Below, piece after piece: positions 25,684 to 34,945 of a DNA stretch of 64,000 nt (positions within the stretch are counted from its first letter, which is position 1; every line of letters begins with the position of its first letter). The stretch lies in NCBI RefSeq assembly GCF_017255295.1, contig NZ_JAFKDE010000010.1, positions 1 through 64,000 of the forward strand, given 5' to 3'. The translations under genes and the position numbers were made by a program. The notes beneath the pieces are model-generated. The model had not been told where the DNA came from. It searched no databases and saw only the letters and a program-made list of their open reading frames with translations. The stretch is from Nitratireductor aquimarinus. GTDB taxonomy: Bacteria > Pseudomonadota > Alphaproteobacteria > Rhizobiales > Rhizobiaceae.

Positions 25684-28669
25684 GCATGCGCTCCCCATCC
25701 GGATCGAAGAAATGGTGGCTGACGATTTCCACCTGTCCGAAGCGCTTGCGCAGCGGATCGGACAGGAAGGCCCGTGTGCCGTGTCGTGTCTTACCGCCCT
25801 TGACCAGCGCCAGGCCGATGTATTTTTCGAGCGCCGGCGAATAGCAGTATCCGGTCACATGGCCGATGCTATCGCCCGGTTCGTCGCGGTTCCCGCTTTC
25901 CACCAGATGCGCGCCGCCGCCAAGCGGCTGCCCGTCAAGCGAGACGACGCCCACGAGCCGCAGCCTGTTCCTGTCGATCAGGGCAGGGCGGTCCATCAGG
26001 CCCGAACCGATGAAGGACTTCTTCTTCGACAGCATCCCGTCGAGATAAAGATCGCGCGCCGTGGTGCGGCCGTCGATCTCCGCGCCCGTCACATGGCCCT
26101 TCTCGATGCGCAGCGCGCCGAGCGCTTCCATGCCATAGGGCGTGATGCCGAAGGGTTCGCCGGCTTCCAGCAGCGCTTCCCAGACATGAACGCCATGGCC
26201 GGCCCCGCAATAGACCTCATAGGCAAGCTCGCCGGAAAAGGAGAGGCGGCAGATCATGACGGGCGCGCCGTCGATCTCGCCATGCACGATGCCCATGAAG
26301 GGGAGCGCGTCATTGTCGACAGCCGTTCCCGTCACGCAGCGTTCGAGAACCGCGCGGGCCTTCGGACCGGCAATCGCAGCCCCCGCCCACTGGTCGGTGA
26401 CGGAGGTGAGGTGCACCTTCAGGTCCGGCCACAGAATGTCGAGGCAATATTCCAGATGCTGCATCACCGGGCCTGCATTGGCGGTGGTGGTGGTCATCAG
26501 GAAATCGGTTTCGCCAAGCCGCCAGGTGGTGCCGTCATCGAAGACCAGCCCGTCTTCGCGCAGCATCAGCCCATAGCGCGCTTTGCCCACTTTCAGCGTG
26601 GAGAAGGTGTTGGTGTAGACCCGGTCGAGGAATGTGGCGGCATCCGGTCCCTTCACGGCAATCTTGCCGAGCGTCGACACATCGACAAGGCCGACCGAAC
26701 GGCGCACCGCCGACGCCTCGCGGATATAGGCCTGCTCCACCGTCTCGCCCGCACCGGCATAGGCGAGGGGGCGATGCCAAAGGCCCGCCGGCGTCATCTC
26801 TGCGCCATGCTCTTCATGCCAGTCGTGCAGGGGCGTCAGCCGCTCCGGCTTCAGATCGCCATAACGCTCTGCCGCCAGCGCGCCGATGGCGACCGGCGAA
26901 AAGGGCGGGCGGAACCGCGTTGTGCCGGCCTGCGGAATCTCGATGCCGCGCGCGGCGGCCATGATGGCCAGCCCCGGCACATTCGAGGTCTTGCCCTGAT
27001 CGGTCGCCATGCCGAGCGTCGTATAGCGCTTCAGGTGCTCGACGCTGACGAAGCCCTCACGGTGCGCAAGCCGCACATCATCGGCGGTCACATCGTGCTG
27101 GAAGTCGACGAAGGCCTTGCCCTTGCCCCGGATTTCCAGAACCGGGGCGGGGGTGAGATCAAGTGCTGACGGAGCCGTTTCCGGCAGTTTGGCCCGCGAA
27201 GGGCGCTTGTCGGCGCTTTTTAACCCCGCATTGCGGCCACTCGCCAGAGCTTCCACCGACCCCGTTTCGCCGAGAAACGCGCCTGCGCCAATCCAGCGCT
27301 GCGTCGGTTCAGGCGGCAGAAACGCCTGTTTTTCGGCATCCCAGACAGGCTTCCCGCCAGCCTGGCTCGCCAGATGGATGACCGGCTGCCAGCCGCCGGA
27401 AACCGCGAGACTGTCGCAGTCTATCGGCCTTGCCTCGCCGGAGAGCCTGCCCGTATCGGCGTCGAATGCCTGCACCACAGCGCCTGAAAGCGCCTTGCCA
27501 CCCTTGGTTCCGACAATGGCGTGACCGGTCAGCGGCACGACGCCGGCCTCGGTTGCAAGCGCTGTCGCTTCATCGCCGATCTGCTTGCGCACATCCACGA
27601 TGGCCGCCACATGCCCGCCGGCGCGCCTGATGGCGGCTGCTGCCTGATAGGCGCTGTCATTGTTGGTGAAAAGAACCGTCTTTTCGCCCGGCAAGACGCC
27701 GAACTCGCCCGCATAGCGGCGCACCGCGCCCGCCAGCATCACGCCTGGACAGTCATTTCCGGGAAAGACGATGGGGCGCTCAAGCGCACCCGTCGCAAGC
27801 ACGACCGTGCCGGCGCGGATCGTCCAGTGGCGCTGACGGGGATGCCCTTTCGGCGTGCGCGCCACATGATCGTTGACGCGCTCGAGCGCTGCCAGCGTGT
27901 TGCCGTCATAATAGCCCCAGACCGCCGTGCGGGTGAGAAGGCGCACATTGTCGAGCGCGGAGAGCCGCGCGGTGATTTCCGCTGCCCATGCATCGGCCGG
28001 TTTTGCGTCGATGGTTTCGCCCGACCAGCGTGCAAAGCCGCCGGTCTGCTTCTCCTGTTCGGCGAGGATCACGCGCTTGCCGGCCTTTGCGGCTGCCTCC
28101 GCCGCCATCAGGCCCGCAATGCCGCCGCCCACCACGAGCACGTCGCAAAAGGCGTTCATGTGCTCATAGCGCGAGGGATCGGCTTCGTAATCGGCGCGGC
28201 CGAGGCCTGCGGCCCGGCGGATGACATGCTCGCACATCATCCAGAAGCGCGTGCCCTTCAGTGGTCCGGCCACCGGCCCCATGAAGGTCTTGTAGTAGAA
28301 GCCAGCGCCCAAAAGCCGGCCGCCGAGCTGGTTCAGCGCCCCGAAATCCCAGGCGAGTGAAGGGAAGCGGTTCTGGCTTTCCGCCCTGAGCCCGTCATGC
28401 AGTTCGATCTGCGTGGCGGGAATGTTTGGCTCGCGCACGCCTTCGCGCAGAATGGTCACGAGTGCGTTCGGCTCGTCCACCCCGGCGCTGAAGACGCCGC
28501 GCGGACGGTGATATTTGAACGAGCGGCCCACCAGTGAAACGCCGTTGGCGAGAAGCGCGGAGGCCAGCGTGTCGCCGGCATGGCCGGTATGGGCCTCGCC
28601 ATCGAAGGTGAAGCGGATGGTGCGCGTGCGGTCGATCGATCCGCCGGCGGATGTACGGCGCGGGCTCAT
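25676..28669 (-). CDS. soxA: Sarcosine oxidase alpha subunit
   Basis: A 997-residue large subunit. The N-terminal domain has SFKYHRPRGVFSAGVDEPN (50-68). The NAD-binding Rossmann motif DVLVVGGGIAGLMAAEAA starts at about 176. A second pyridine-nucleotide domain has GTVVLATGALERPIVFPGNDCPGVM. The C-terminal ~370 residues are a GcvT-like folate-binding domain (VGLVDVSTLGKIAVKGPDAA). The enzyme oxidises sarcosine to glycine, passing the methyl group to THF as 5,10-methylene-THF and reducing O2 to H2O2. ATGA overlap with soxD. Confidence 0.95.
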   Translation of the reverse strand: MSPRRTSAGGSIDRTRTIRFTFDGEAHTGHAGDTLASALLANGVSLVGRSFKYHRPRGVFSAGVDEPNALVTILREGVREPNIPATQIELHDGLRAESQNRFPSLAWDFGALNQLGGRLLGAGFYYKTFMGPVAGPLKGTRFWMMCEHVIRRAAGLGRADYEADPSRYEHMNAFCDVLVVGGGIAGLMAAEAAAKAGKRVILAEQEKQTGGFARWSGETIDAKPADAWAAEITARLSALDNVRLLTRTAVWGYYDGNTLAALERVNDHVARTPKGHPRQRHWTIRAGTVVLATGALERPIVFPGNDCPGVMLAGAVRRYAGEFGVLPGEKTVLFTNNDSAYQAAAAIRRAGGHVAAIVDVRKQIGDEATALATEAGVVPLTGHAIVGTKGGKALSGAVVQAFDADTGRLSGEARPIDCDSLAVSGGWQPVIHLASQAGGKPVWDAEKQAFLPPEPTQRWIGAGAFLGETGSVEALASGRNAGLKSADKRPSRAKLPETAPSALDLTPAPVLEIRGKGKAFVDFQHDVTADDVRLAHREGFVSVEHLKRYTTLGMATDQGKTSNVPGLAIMAAARGIEIPQAGTTRFRPPFSPVAIGALAAERYGDLKPERLTPLHDWHEEHGAEMTPAGLWHRPLAYAGAGETVEQAYIREASAVRRSVGLVDVSTLGKIAVKGPDAATFLDRVYTNTFSTLKVGKARYGLMLREDGLVFDDGTTWRLGETDFLMTTTTANAGPVMQHLEYCLDILWPDLKVHLTSVTDQWAGAAIAGPKARAVLERCVTGTAVDNDALPFMGIVHGEIDGAPVMICRLSFSGELAYEVYCGAGHGVHVWEALLEAGEPFGITPYGMEALGALRIEKGHVTGAEIDGRTTARDLYLDGMLSKKKSFIGSGLMDRPALIDRNRLRLVGVVSLDGQPLGGGAHLVESGNRDEPGDSIGHVTGYCYSPALEKYIGLALVKGGKTRHGTRAFLSDPLRKRFGQVEIVSHHFFDPDGERMHG

Positions 28670-28944
28670 GCGGCGTCTCCGCTTTTGGCGTTGCCGCGAA
28701 CGGGAGCGACCGCGTGAATTTCATGGGTCAGCGTGTCCCGCTCCACCACCAGATGCGCGCGGCACCCTCCGGTATGCTGCCAGTATTCCCGGTGGCGCCC
28801 CGCCGGATTGGGCCGGTTATAGACATAGTCGAGCCACGCCTGCGTGTCGGTCGAGGCGGGATCGGGCCGGGTGCGCGTCGCGTCGCCCTGATAGGAGAAT
28901 TCGGCGAGGTCGCGGGGGCCGCAATGCGGGCAGTCGATCAGCAT
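28666..28944 (-). CDS. soxD: Sarcosine oxidase delta subunit
   Basis: A 92-residue zinc-binding subunit: LIDCPHCGPRDLAEFSYQGDA at the N-terminus supplies Cys5 and Cys8, and HTGGCRAHLVVERDT supplies the distal His and Cys ligands. It holds the heterotetramer together. It sits between soxB (10 bases upstream) and soxA (4-base overlap). Confidence 0.93.
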   Translation of the reverse strand: MLIDCPHCGPRDLAEFSYQGDATRTRPDPASTDTQAWLDYVYNRPNPAGRHREYWQHTGGCRAHLVVERDTLTHEIHAVAPVRGNAKSGDAA

Positions 28945-28954
28945 GGCGGTTCCC

Positions 28955-30214
28955 TCAATGCAGTTTCGGGGTCGGGCCCTGGCCCGCTTCGTTGATCACC
29001 GCGCCGCGCTCGAAGCGGCTCAGCGTGAACGGCGCGTTGATGGCGTGAGGCTCGTCCTTGGCAATGGTCCAGGCAAAGGAATAGCCCGAAGCCGGCGTCG
29101 CCTTGAAGCCGCCATAGCACCAGCCGCAATTCAGGTAGAGACCGGGCAGGGGCCCTTTCGTGATGATCGGAGAACCGTCCATCGACATGTCCATGATGCC
29201 GCCCCAGGAGCGCAGGAGGCGAAGCCGCGCGACCGATGGGAACATGGCGCAGATCTCGCTCATCACGTCTTCCGCAACGGGCAGGTTTCCGCGCTGGGCA
29301 TAGGAATTGTAGAAATCCAGACTGCCGCCGAACACCAGGCCGCCCTTGTCCGATTGCGAGACATAGAGATGGCCGGCCCCGAAGGTCACGACGCAGTTCA
29401 CGAACGGCTTTATGGCTTCAGACACGAAAGCCTGCAGAACATGGCTTTCGATGGGAAACGTGTCGACGCCGGCGCGCTTCAGCACCTGGCCCGTGCTGCC
29501 GGCCACCGCCATCGCCACCTTCTTCGCGCGGATGTCGCCGCGTGTGGTGGTGACGCCGATGATCCGGTCGCCGTCGCGCAGGAAACCCGTCACTTCGCAA
29601 TTCTCGATCATGTCGACGCCGCGCCGGTCGGCGGCGCGCGCATACCCCCAGGCGACCGCATCATGACGCGCGGTGCCGGCGCGCGGCTGCAACAGGCCAC
29701 CGGCGATGGGAAAGCGCGCCGAACCGGAAACGTCGAGCCCCGGCACCCTGCGCGAAATCTCCTGCGGCGTCAGCCATTCGGCGTCCACGCCGTCATGGCG
29801 CATGGCGTTGCCCCGGCGGATGTAATCATCCGCCTGGCCCGGGCTGTGGGCAAGGTTCAAGACGCCGCGCTGCGAGAACATCACATTGTAGTTGAGTTCG
29901 TGGGAGAGGTTCTCCCAGAGCTTCATCGAATGTTCGTAGAAGCGAATGGATTCGGGCAGCAGATAGTTGGAGCGCACGATGGTCGTGTTGCGGCCAATAT
30001 TGCCCGATCCGAGCCAGCCCTTCTCCAGAACGGCCACATTCGTGATGCCATGCATGGCGGCGAGATAATAGGCCGTCGCCAGACCGTGCCCGCCACCACC
30101 GATGATGATGACATCATAATTCGGTTTGGGATCGGGCTTGCGCCAGGCCGGTTTCCAGTCACGATTGCCTGAAAGGGCATTCTTCAGAAGCGAAAGTGCT
30201 GAATATTCCGCCAT
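28955..30214 (-). CDS. soxB: Sarcosine oxidase beta subunit
   Basis: A 419-residue FAD-dependent amine oxidase of the DAO family and first gene of soxBDAG. The dinucleotide motif is DVIIIGGGGHGLATAYYLA (34-52). H184 in GTARHDAVAWG sits where family members covalently attach FMN. The C-terminal motif is CGWCYGGFKATPASG. It carries out demethylation of sarcosine at the noncovalent FAD. The mechanosensitive channel gene is divergent, separated by about 220 bases. Confidence 0.95.
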   Translation of the reverse strand: MAEYSALSLLKNALSGNRDWKPAWRKPDPKPNYDVIIIGGGGHGLATAYYLAAMHGITNVAVLEKGWLGSGNIGRNTTIVRSNYLLPESIRFYEHSMKLWENLSHELNYNVMFSQRGVLNLAHSPGQADDYIRRGNAMRHDGVDAEWLTPQEISRRVPGLDVSGSARFPIAGGLLQPRAGTARHDAVAWGYARAADRRGVDMIENCEVTGFLRDGDRIIGVTTTRGDIRAKKVAMAVAGSTGQVLKRAGVDTFPIESHVLQAFVSEAIKPFVNCVVTFGAGHLYVSQSDKGGLVFGGSLDFYNSYAQRGNLPVAEDVMSEICAMFPSVARLRLLRSWGGIMDMSMDGSPIITKGPLPGLYLNCGWCYGGFKATPASGYSFAWTIAKDEPHAINAPFTLSRFERGAVINEAGQGPTPKLH

Positions 30215-30434
30215 GCGCCGCCATTCTTTTGCCAGAACGAAGTCTAGGTTCAGGGCTAAACCTATAGGACACCCCGGCCGATGGTGGCAAATAAGGCGTA
30301 TGTCTTTTCACAGGCTTGCCTTTCATTGCCACGCAGACGCCGGCAATGCTTGCTGCTGACGCATGCCTCGGGCAATGTCGGCGCACCAAAATCGCCCCCT
30401 GAACGATCCTGATTCTTTGAGAAGACTGACAGAA

Positions 30435-32906
30435 ATGTTGTTGAAGCTCCGCACCCTGCCAGCTTTCCTGTGCCTTGTTTTCCTGCTCGCTTTCGGTTCG
30501 CTCGCCGCAGCGCAGGACACGGAAAGCTTTCTGGAAGGCCAGCGCGAGATGCTTTCGGGCATCGAAAACAGCGTCGCGGGGCTGGAGACGGAGATCGGCC
30601 ACCAGTCGACGGATGATGCCGAGCTCGTCGACATTCGCGTCGAACTGGAGAGGCTGGGGCGTGAGGTGTTCGACGCCAGCCTGGCGTTCCGCCCCCGGCT
30701 TTCGGAAATCAACACGCGCCTTGAGCAACTGGGCGAGCCGCGCAAGGAAGGCGAGCCGCCCGAACCGGAAGAGGTAACGCGCGAGCGCACGCGCCTTCTT
30801 GATGAAAAGGCGAGCTTCAACGTCCTGATCGGCGATGCGGAGCGCCTTTCCGTGCGCATCAAGACGGTGATCGAAGAGATCGCGGAACTGCGCCGCGATC
30901 TGTTCACCCGCACCCTGTCGCGCCGCTACGACATTTCGGCGGCGGTCAGCACCGATGTCCTGGGTGAATTTACGCAGGAACTGGGCCGTGTCTACACGCG
31001 CGTGTCCGCCTGGCTCAGCTTCACGGTCAAATACCGCCTGAAGCCGCTGCTTCTGGCGACGGCGCTTGCCTCCATTGCTGCACTTGCCCTCTTGTTCGGT
31101 GGACGCCGCCTCTTTGATGACTTTGTCGAGCCGGACCGCAGTGAGCAGAACCCCACCTATCTCAGCCGTCTGGCGACAGCGCTCTTCTCGACGCTGATCC
31201 CGTCGGTTTCCTATGGCACGTTCCTCGTGCTCAGCTATCTCTTTCTGGATTATTTCAACCTGCTGCGCAGTGACATCGCGCCGCTTCTCTGGTCGCTCTT
31301 CTCGGTCATCATACTGGTCTATTTCGTCTACCGGCTGGCGCGCGCAATCCTTGCGCCACGGCGTCCCAACTGGCGGCTTTTGCCGGTGCGGTCCCAGGCG
31401 GCGCAGTGGCTTCTCGTTCTTGCGGTTGTCACGGCGGTTGCGACCGGCTTCGACCATTTCATGGACCAGGTCTATTCGGTGCTCAGCTCGCAGCTTTCGC
31501 TGACCGTCGCCACAAGTCTGGTTGCCACGGTTGTCGTCGGGCTTCTCATCATGGCCATTGGCGCAGTCCGGCCGCTTGAAGACGAAGAGGGCAAGCCCCG
31601 GCAGTGGCCGCTCAAATTCCGCTACCTTCTGTTCTTCATCGGCGCTGCGATCATCATCGCCGCACTGCTTGGCTATATCGGTTTCGCCCGCTTCCTGTCG
31701 CAACAGGTGGTCGTGACCGGCGCGATCATTGCGACCATGTATATCGGTTTCCTGACGGCCGGTGCGATCACTTCGGAAGGCGCGTTCGCGCATTCGTGGT
31801 TCGCCCGGCGTCTGGAGCGTCACACGGCCTTTGACGAAACCGCGCTCGATCAGCTCGGCCTGATCTCGGGCATGATCATCAATGTCATCGTCGTTCTGAT
31901 CGGTGTGCCGCTCATTCTTCTGCAATGGGGCTTCCGCTGGGCCGACCTAACGGCCTGGAGCTACCGGATTGCCGGCAACATTCAGATCGGCTCGCTCTCC
32001 TTCTCAATCATGGGCATTGTAACGGGCATTGTCGTTTTCGTTGTCGGCTACTTTGTCACCCGATGGTTCCAGGGCTGGCTCGACGGCAAGGTGATGGCGC
32101 GCAGCCGCATGGATTCAGGCGTGCGCAACTCCATTCGCACCGGTGTTGGCTATGTGGGCCTCGTGATCGCCGGCCTGATCGGCGTTTCGGCAGCGGGCAT
32201 CAATCTTTCCAATCTGGCGCTCGTTGCCGGTGCGCTTTCCCTGGGCATTGGTTTTGGCCTGCAGAACATCGTGTCGAACTTCGTTTCGGGTCTCATCCTT
32301 CTGGCCGAGCGGCCCTTCAAGGCCGGCGACTGGATCGTGGCTGGCGCAGTGTCCGGCACGGTGAAGAAGATTTCCGTGCGCGCCACCGAGATCGAGACGT
32401 TCCAGCGTCAGTCTGTGATCCTGCCGAACTCCGAGCTGATCAACGCGGCGGTCGGCAACTGGACGCATCGCAACAAGCTGGGCCGGATGGAAATCGCCGT
32501 GGGCGTGGCCTATGGATCGGATGTGCGGCGTGTGCACGAGATCCTTCTGGAAATCGCCAAATCGCATCCGATGGTTCTGAAAAACCCGGAACCTTTCGTG
32601 CTCTTCGCCGGGTTCGGTGACTCATCGCTCGATTTCGAAATCCGCGTCTATCTCTCCGACATCCTGACGCAGCTCGAAGTGCAGAACGGCATCCGCTTCG
32701 CCATCGTCGATGCGTTCGAGGCCGAGGGCATCGAGATTCCGTTCCCGCAGCGCGACATTCATGTGCGCTCCGGTTTCCTGAAACCGGAAGAGCCGGAGCT
32801 GCCTGAAGACGGGGAAACGGACGATCTTGAAGAGGAAACGCCTGCAGAGCCCGGCGCGGAGAAGGTGGTGCGTCGCCGTCGCCGCCGCAAAACTGATCCG
32901 GAGTAA
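30435..32906 (+). CDS. Large mechanosensitive ion channel of the MscS family (DUF3772-type)
   Basis: About 823 residues: signal peptide (LRTLPAFLCLVFLLAFGSLAAA), a periplasmic coiled-coil DUF3772-like domain (about 25-190), roughly ten or eleven transmembrane helices, and a C-terminal MscS core. The pore helix and beta domain are visible in AGALSLGIGFGLQNIVSNFVSG, LLAERPFKAGDWI and ATEIETFQRQSVILPNSELIN. The tail is acidic, then ends in basic RRRRRKT. It releases solutes on hypo-osmotic shock. ATG 30435 is chosen because it opens the signal peptide; an ATG at 30363 would add 24 polar residues. Confidence 0.9.
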   Translation: MLLKLRTLPAFLCLVFLLAFGSLAAAQDTESFLEGQREMLSGIENSVAGLETEIGHQSTDDAELVDIRVELERLGREVFDASLAFRPRLSEINTRLEQLGEPRKEGEPPEPEEVTRERTRLLDEKASFNVLIGDAERLSVRIKTVIEEIAELRRDLFTRTLSRRYDISAAVSTDVLGEFTQELGRVYTRVSAWLSFTVKYRLKPLLLATALASIAALALLFGGRRLFDDFVEPDRSEQNPTYLSRLATALFSTLIPSVSYGTFLVLSYLFLDYFNLLRSDIAPLLWSLFSVIILVYFVYRLARAILAPRRPNWRLLPVRSQAAQWLLVLAVVTAVATGFDHFMDQVYSVLSSQLSLTVATSLVATVVVGLLIMAIGAVRPLEDEEGKPRQWPLKFRYLLFFIGAAIIIAALLGYIGFARFLSQQVVVTGAIIATMYIGFLTAGAITSEGAFAHSWFARRLERHTAFDETALDQLGLISGMIINVIVVLIGVPLILLQWGFRWADLTAWSYRIAGNIQIGSLSFSIMGIVTGIVVFVVGYFVTRWFQGWLDGKVMARSRMDSGVRNSIRTGVGYVGLVIAGLIGVSAAGINLSNLALVAGALSLGIGFGLQNIVSNFVSGLILLAERPFKAGDWIVAGAVSGTVKKISVRATEIETFQRQSVILPNSELINAAVGNWTHRNKLGRMEIAVGVAYGSDVRRVHEILLEIAKSHPMVLKNPEPFVLFAGFGDSSLDFEIRVYLSDILTQLEVQNGIRFAIVDAFEAEGIEIPFPQRDIHVRSGFLKPEEPELPEDGETDDLEEETPAEPGAEKVVRRRRRRKTDPE

Positions 32907-33014
32907 TGTGCGGCATGAATATGGCGTTCAGTTGCCGTTCACGTTGGAAGCTATATAACCGAACACAAGAACGCAGCTGGAAGGCTCTGACATTCAAGGG
33001 GCAGAGACACACTG

Positions 33015-33287
33015 ATGAAGACAATGAAGAAATTCGTTTATGCAGCCGCAGCGCTGCTCGTCACCGGTGGCGCGGCTTTCGCGGCGAGCGCCGTCAATCT
33101 CGACAGTGAGGCCCACACGCTTGTCGTGACCGAAGGCGGCTCCCAGACGGAGCTGGTTGTCGGCGCGGGCGAAACCATCGAGTTTTGCGCTGCCGGGTGC
33201 TTCGTGACCATGCCGAATGGCGACCGCGAGGTTCTGAGCGGCTCGGAAACCATCGAGATTTCCGGCGGCAAGGGCCGCGTGCGCTAG
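33015..33287 (+). CDS. Small secreted protein of unknown function
   Basis: A 90-residue protein with a Sec signal (KKFVYAAAALLVTGGAAFA) and a short beta-rich mature part containing TLVVTEGGSQTELVVGAGET, a CAAGC pair that could form a disulfide, and a C-terminal GSETIEISGG. I do not recognise a named family. It is preceded by a purine-rich leader (GGGGCAGAGA) about 110 bases after the MscS gene and is followed by a terminator. The second Met (33024) is an alternative start. Confidence 0.7.
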   Translation: MKTMKKFVYAAAALLVTGGAAFAASAVNLDSEAHTLVVTEGGSQTELVVGAGETIEFCAAGCFVTMPNGDREVLSGSETIEISGGKGRVR

Positions 33288-33345
33288 GGCCAGGACCCAA
33301 GAATAGATCTCGAAATCTGTTCCGCATTTCACGGGAAAGCAAAGA

Positions 33346-33380
33346 AAGGCTGCGCCATTGCGCGGCCTTTTGTTTGTTTT
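33346..33380 (+). terminator. Rho-independent terminator after the small secreted protein gene
   Basis: AAGGCTGCGC (33346-33355) pairs with GCGCGGCCTT (33360-33369) with one G-U wobble, followed by TTGTTTGTTTT on the plus strand. Confidence 0.72.
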
Positions 33381-33508
33381 GTTATGAGCCTGTTAAGCCT
33401 GAACGGCATTTTCCATCGCTTGACTTGCCCCTGCGTTAGCAAGTTCAGAATTCAGAAGTTCCTTTCACGTAAGGCCGTCTCCAGTACGGGTTTTGTCTGG
33501 GGGCTTTT

Positions 33509-34942
33509 ATGGACGCGCGATCTGAACGCAATGCGGTGCCGCTGGCCGTCGATCTCGACGGCACACTGATTGCGACCGATCTTTTATGGGAGAGTCTTTT
33601 TCTTCTCCTGCGTCGCAAGCCCCTGTGCGTCTTTCTTCTGCCGTTCTGGCTTCTGGGAGGGAAGGCGCGGCTGAAATGCGAAATCGCCTCGCGCGTCGAA
33701 CTCGATGCAGGCGGTCTTCCGTATCGGCAGGATCTTCTCGCCCGGCTTCGCGAAGACAGGGCCGCTGGCCGCCACATCGTTCTTGCCACGGCTTCGCCCA
33801 AGAAGTTCGCCGATGCGATTGCCGGGCATCTGGGCGTTTTCGATGAGGTGATCTCCACCGAACCCGGACGCAACATGGCCTCGGGAATGAAGCGCGATGC
33901 GCTGGTTGCGGCATTTGGCGATGGCGGTTTCGATTATGCCGGCAACAGCCGCGCCGATGTCGCTGTCTTTGATGCCGCGCGCAATGGCATCGTCGTTGCG
34001 CCGGATCGCGCCGCAGCGCGCTGGCAGGCGGCAAATGACGCCGAGCTTCTGGAAGCGCCCAGGCCGACCATCAAGACCTATGTGAAGATGCTCAGGGTGC
34101 ACCAATGGCTGAAGAATAGCCTGATTTTCGTGCCGCTCATCCTGAGCCATGAATATCTGAACATGCCCCTGCTGACGCTGTGCGTTCTGGCCTTCATCTC
34201 GTTCAGCACCGCCGCATCGGCCATCTACATCCTGAACGACTTCTTCGACCTCGGTCTGGACAGGCGTCATCCCACCAAGCGCAACAGGCCCTTTGCGAGC
34301 GGCATGCTCTCGATTCCGTTCGGGTTTGCGGCGATGATCGGTCTTCTGGCGATTAGCGGTTTCACGGCGCTGTTCCTGCCGCCGCTCTTCGGCATTGTGC
34401 TTGTCGGCTATCTGATCGCCACCACCGCTTATTCCCTGTCGCTCAAGCGAATGCTTCTGATCGATGTGCTGACCCTTGCCGGTCTCTATACGATGCGCAT
34501 TCTTGCCGGCAGCGCGGCCACGACCATCGGCGTTTCCTTCTGGCTTCTGGCGTTCTCGGTCTTCTTCTTCCTCTCGCTGGCGCTGGTGAAGCGCTATGTG
34601 GAGCTGCGCTCAACCGTTCTGCCCGCAGGAGAGCGGATTGCCGGGCGTGGCTATCGCACCGAGGATCAGGAAGTGATCGCCCAGGCAGGCATGGCCTCGG
34701 CCTTCTCCTCCGCCATGGTTCTGGCGCTCTACATCGAGAGCAGCGCCGTACGTGAGCTCTACGAGATGCCCTGGCTGATCTGGCCGCTTTGCCCGATCGT
34801 GCTCTACATCACCATTCGCATGTGGATCCTGGCGCGGCGCGACGAGATGCATGACGATCCCATCGTCTTCATCATTGGCGACTGGCGCAGCCAGCTTTTC
34901 GGTCTGCTCGGCGCTGTCCTTCTCTTCACGGCGGGGCTCTGA
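33509..34942 (+). CDS. HAD phosphatase-UbiA prenyltransferase fusion
   Basis: A 477-residue two-domain protein. Residues ~10-190 are a HAD phosphatase (nucleophile motif AVDLDGTL, D15/D17; ATASPKK; YAGNSRADVAVF). Residues ~195-477 are an integral-membrane UbiA prenyltransferase with IYILNDFFDLGLDRRHPTK (the NDxxDxxxD metal site) and about eight helices. This order resembles UbiA proteins that transfer phosphoribosyl from PRPP to polyprenyl phosphate; the HAD domain could then remove the 5-phosphate. It lies four bases from the DprE1-like gene, supporting that reading. The sugar is inferred. Confidence 0.88.
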   Translation: MDARSERNAVPLAVDLDGTLIATDLLWESLFLLLRRKPLCVFLLPFWLLGGKARLKCEIASRVELDAGGLPYRQDLLARLREDRAAGRHIVLATASPKKFADAIAGHLGVFDEVISTEPGRNMASGMKRDALVAAFGDGGFDYAGNSRADVAVFDAARNGIVVAPDRAAARWQAANDAELLEAPRPTIKTYVKMLRVHQWLKNSLIFVPLILSHEYLNMPLLTLCVLAFISFSTAASAIYILNDFFDLGLDRRHPTKRNRPFASGMLSIPFGFAAMIGLLAISGFTALFLPPLFGIVLVGYLIATTAYSLSLKRMLLIDVLTLAGLYTMRILAGSAATTIGVSFWLLAFSVFFFLSLALVKRYVELRSTVLPAGERIAGRGYRTEDQEVIAQAGMASAFSSAMVLALYIESSAVRELYEMPWLIWPLCPIVLYITIRMWILARRDEMHDDPIVFIIGDWRSQLFGLLGAVLLFTAGL

Positions 34943-34945
34943 GGC

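Noticed and set aside
30159-31925. 588-codon minus-strand frame opposite the MscS gene
   Set aside because: The plus strand encodes a complete MscS-type protein with signal, helices and channel core; the antisense frame lacks any domain.
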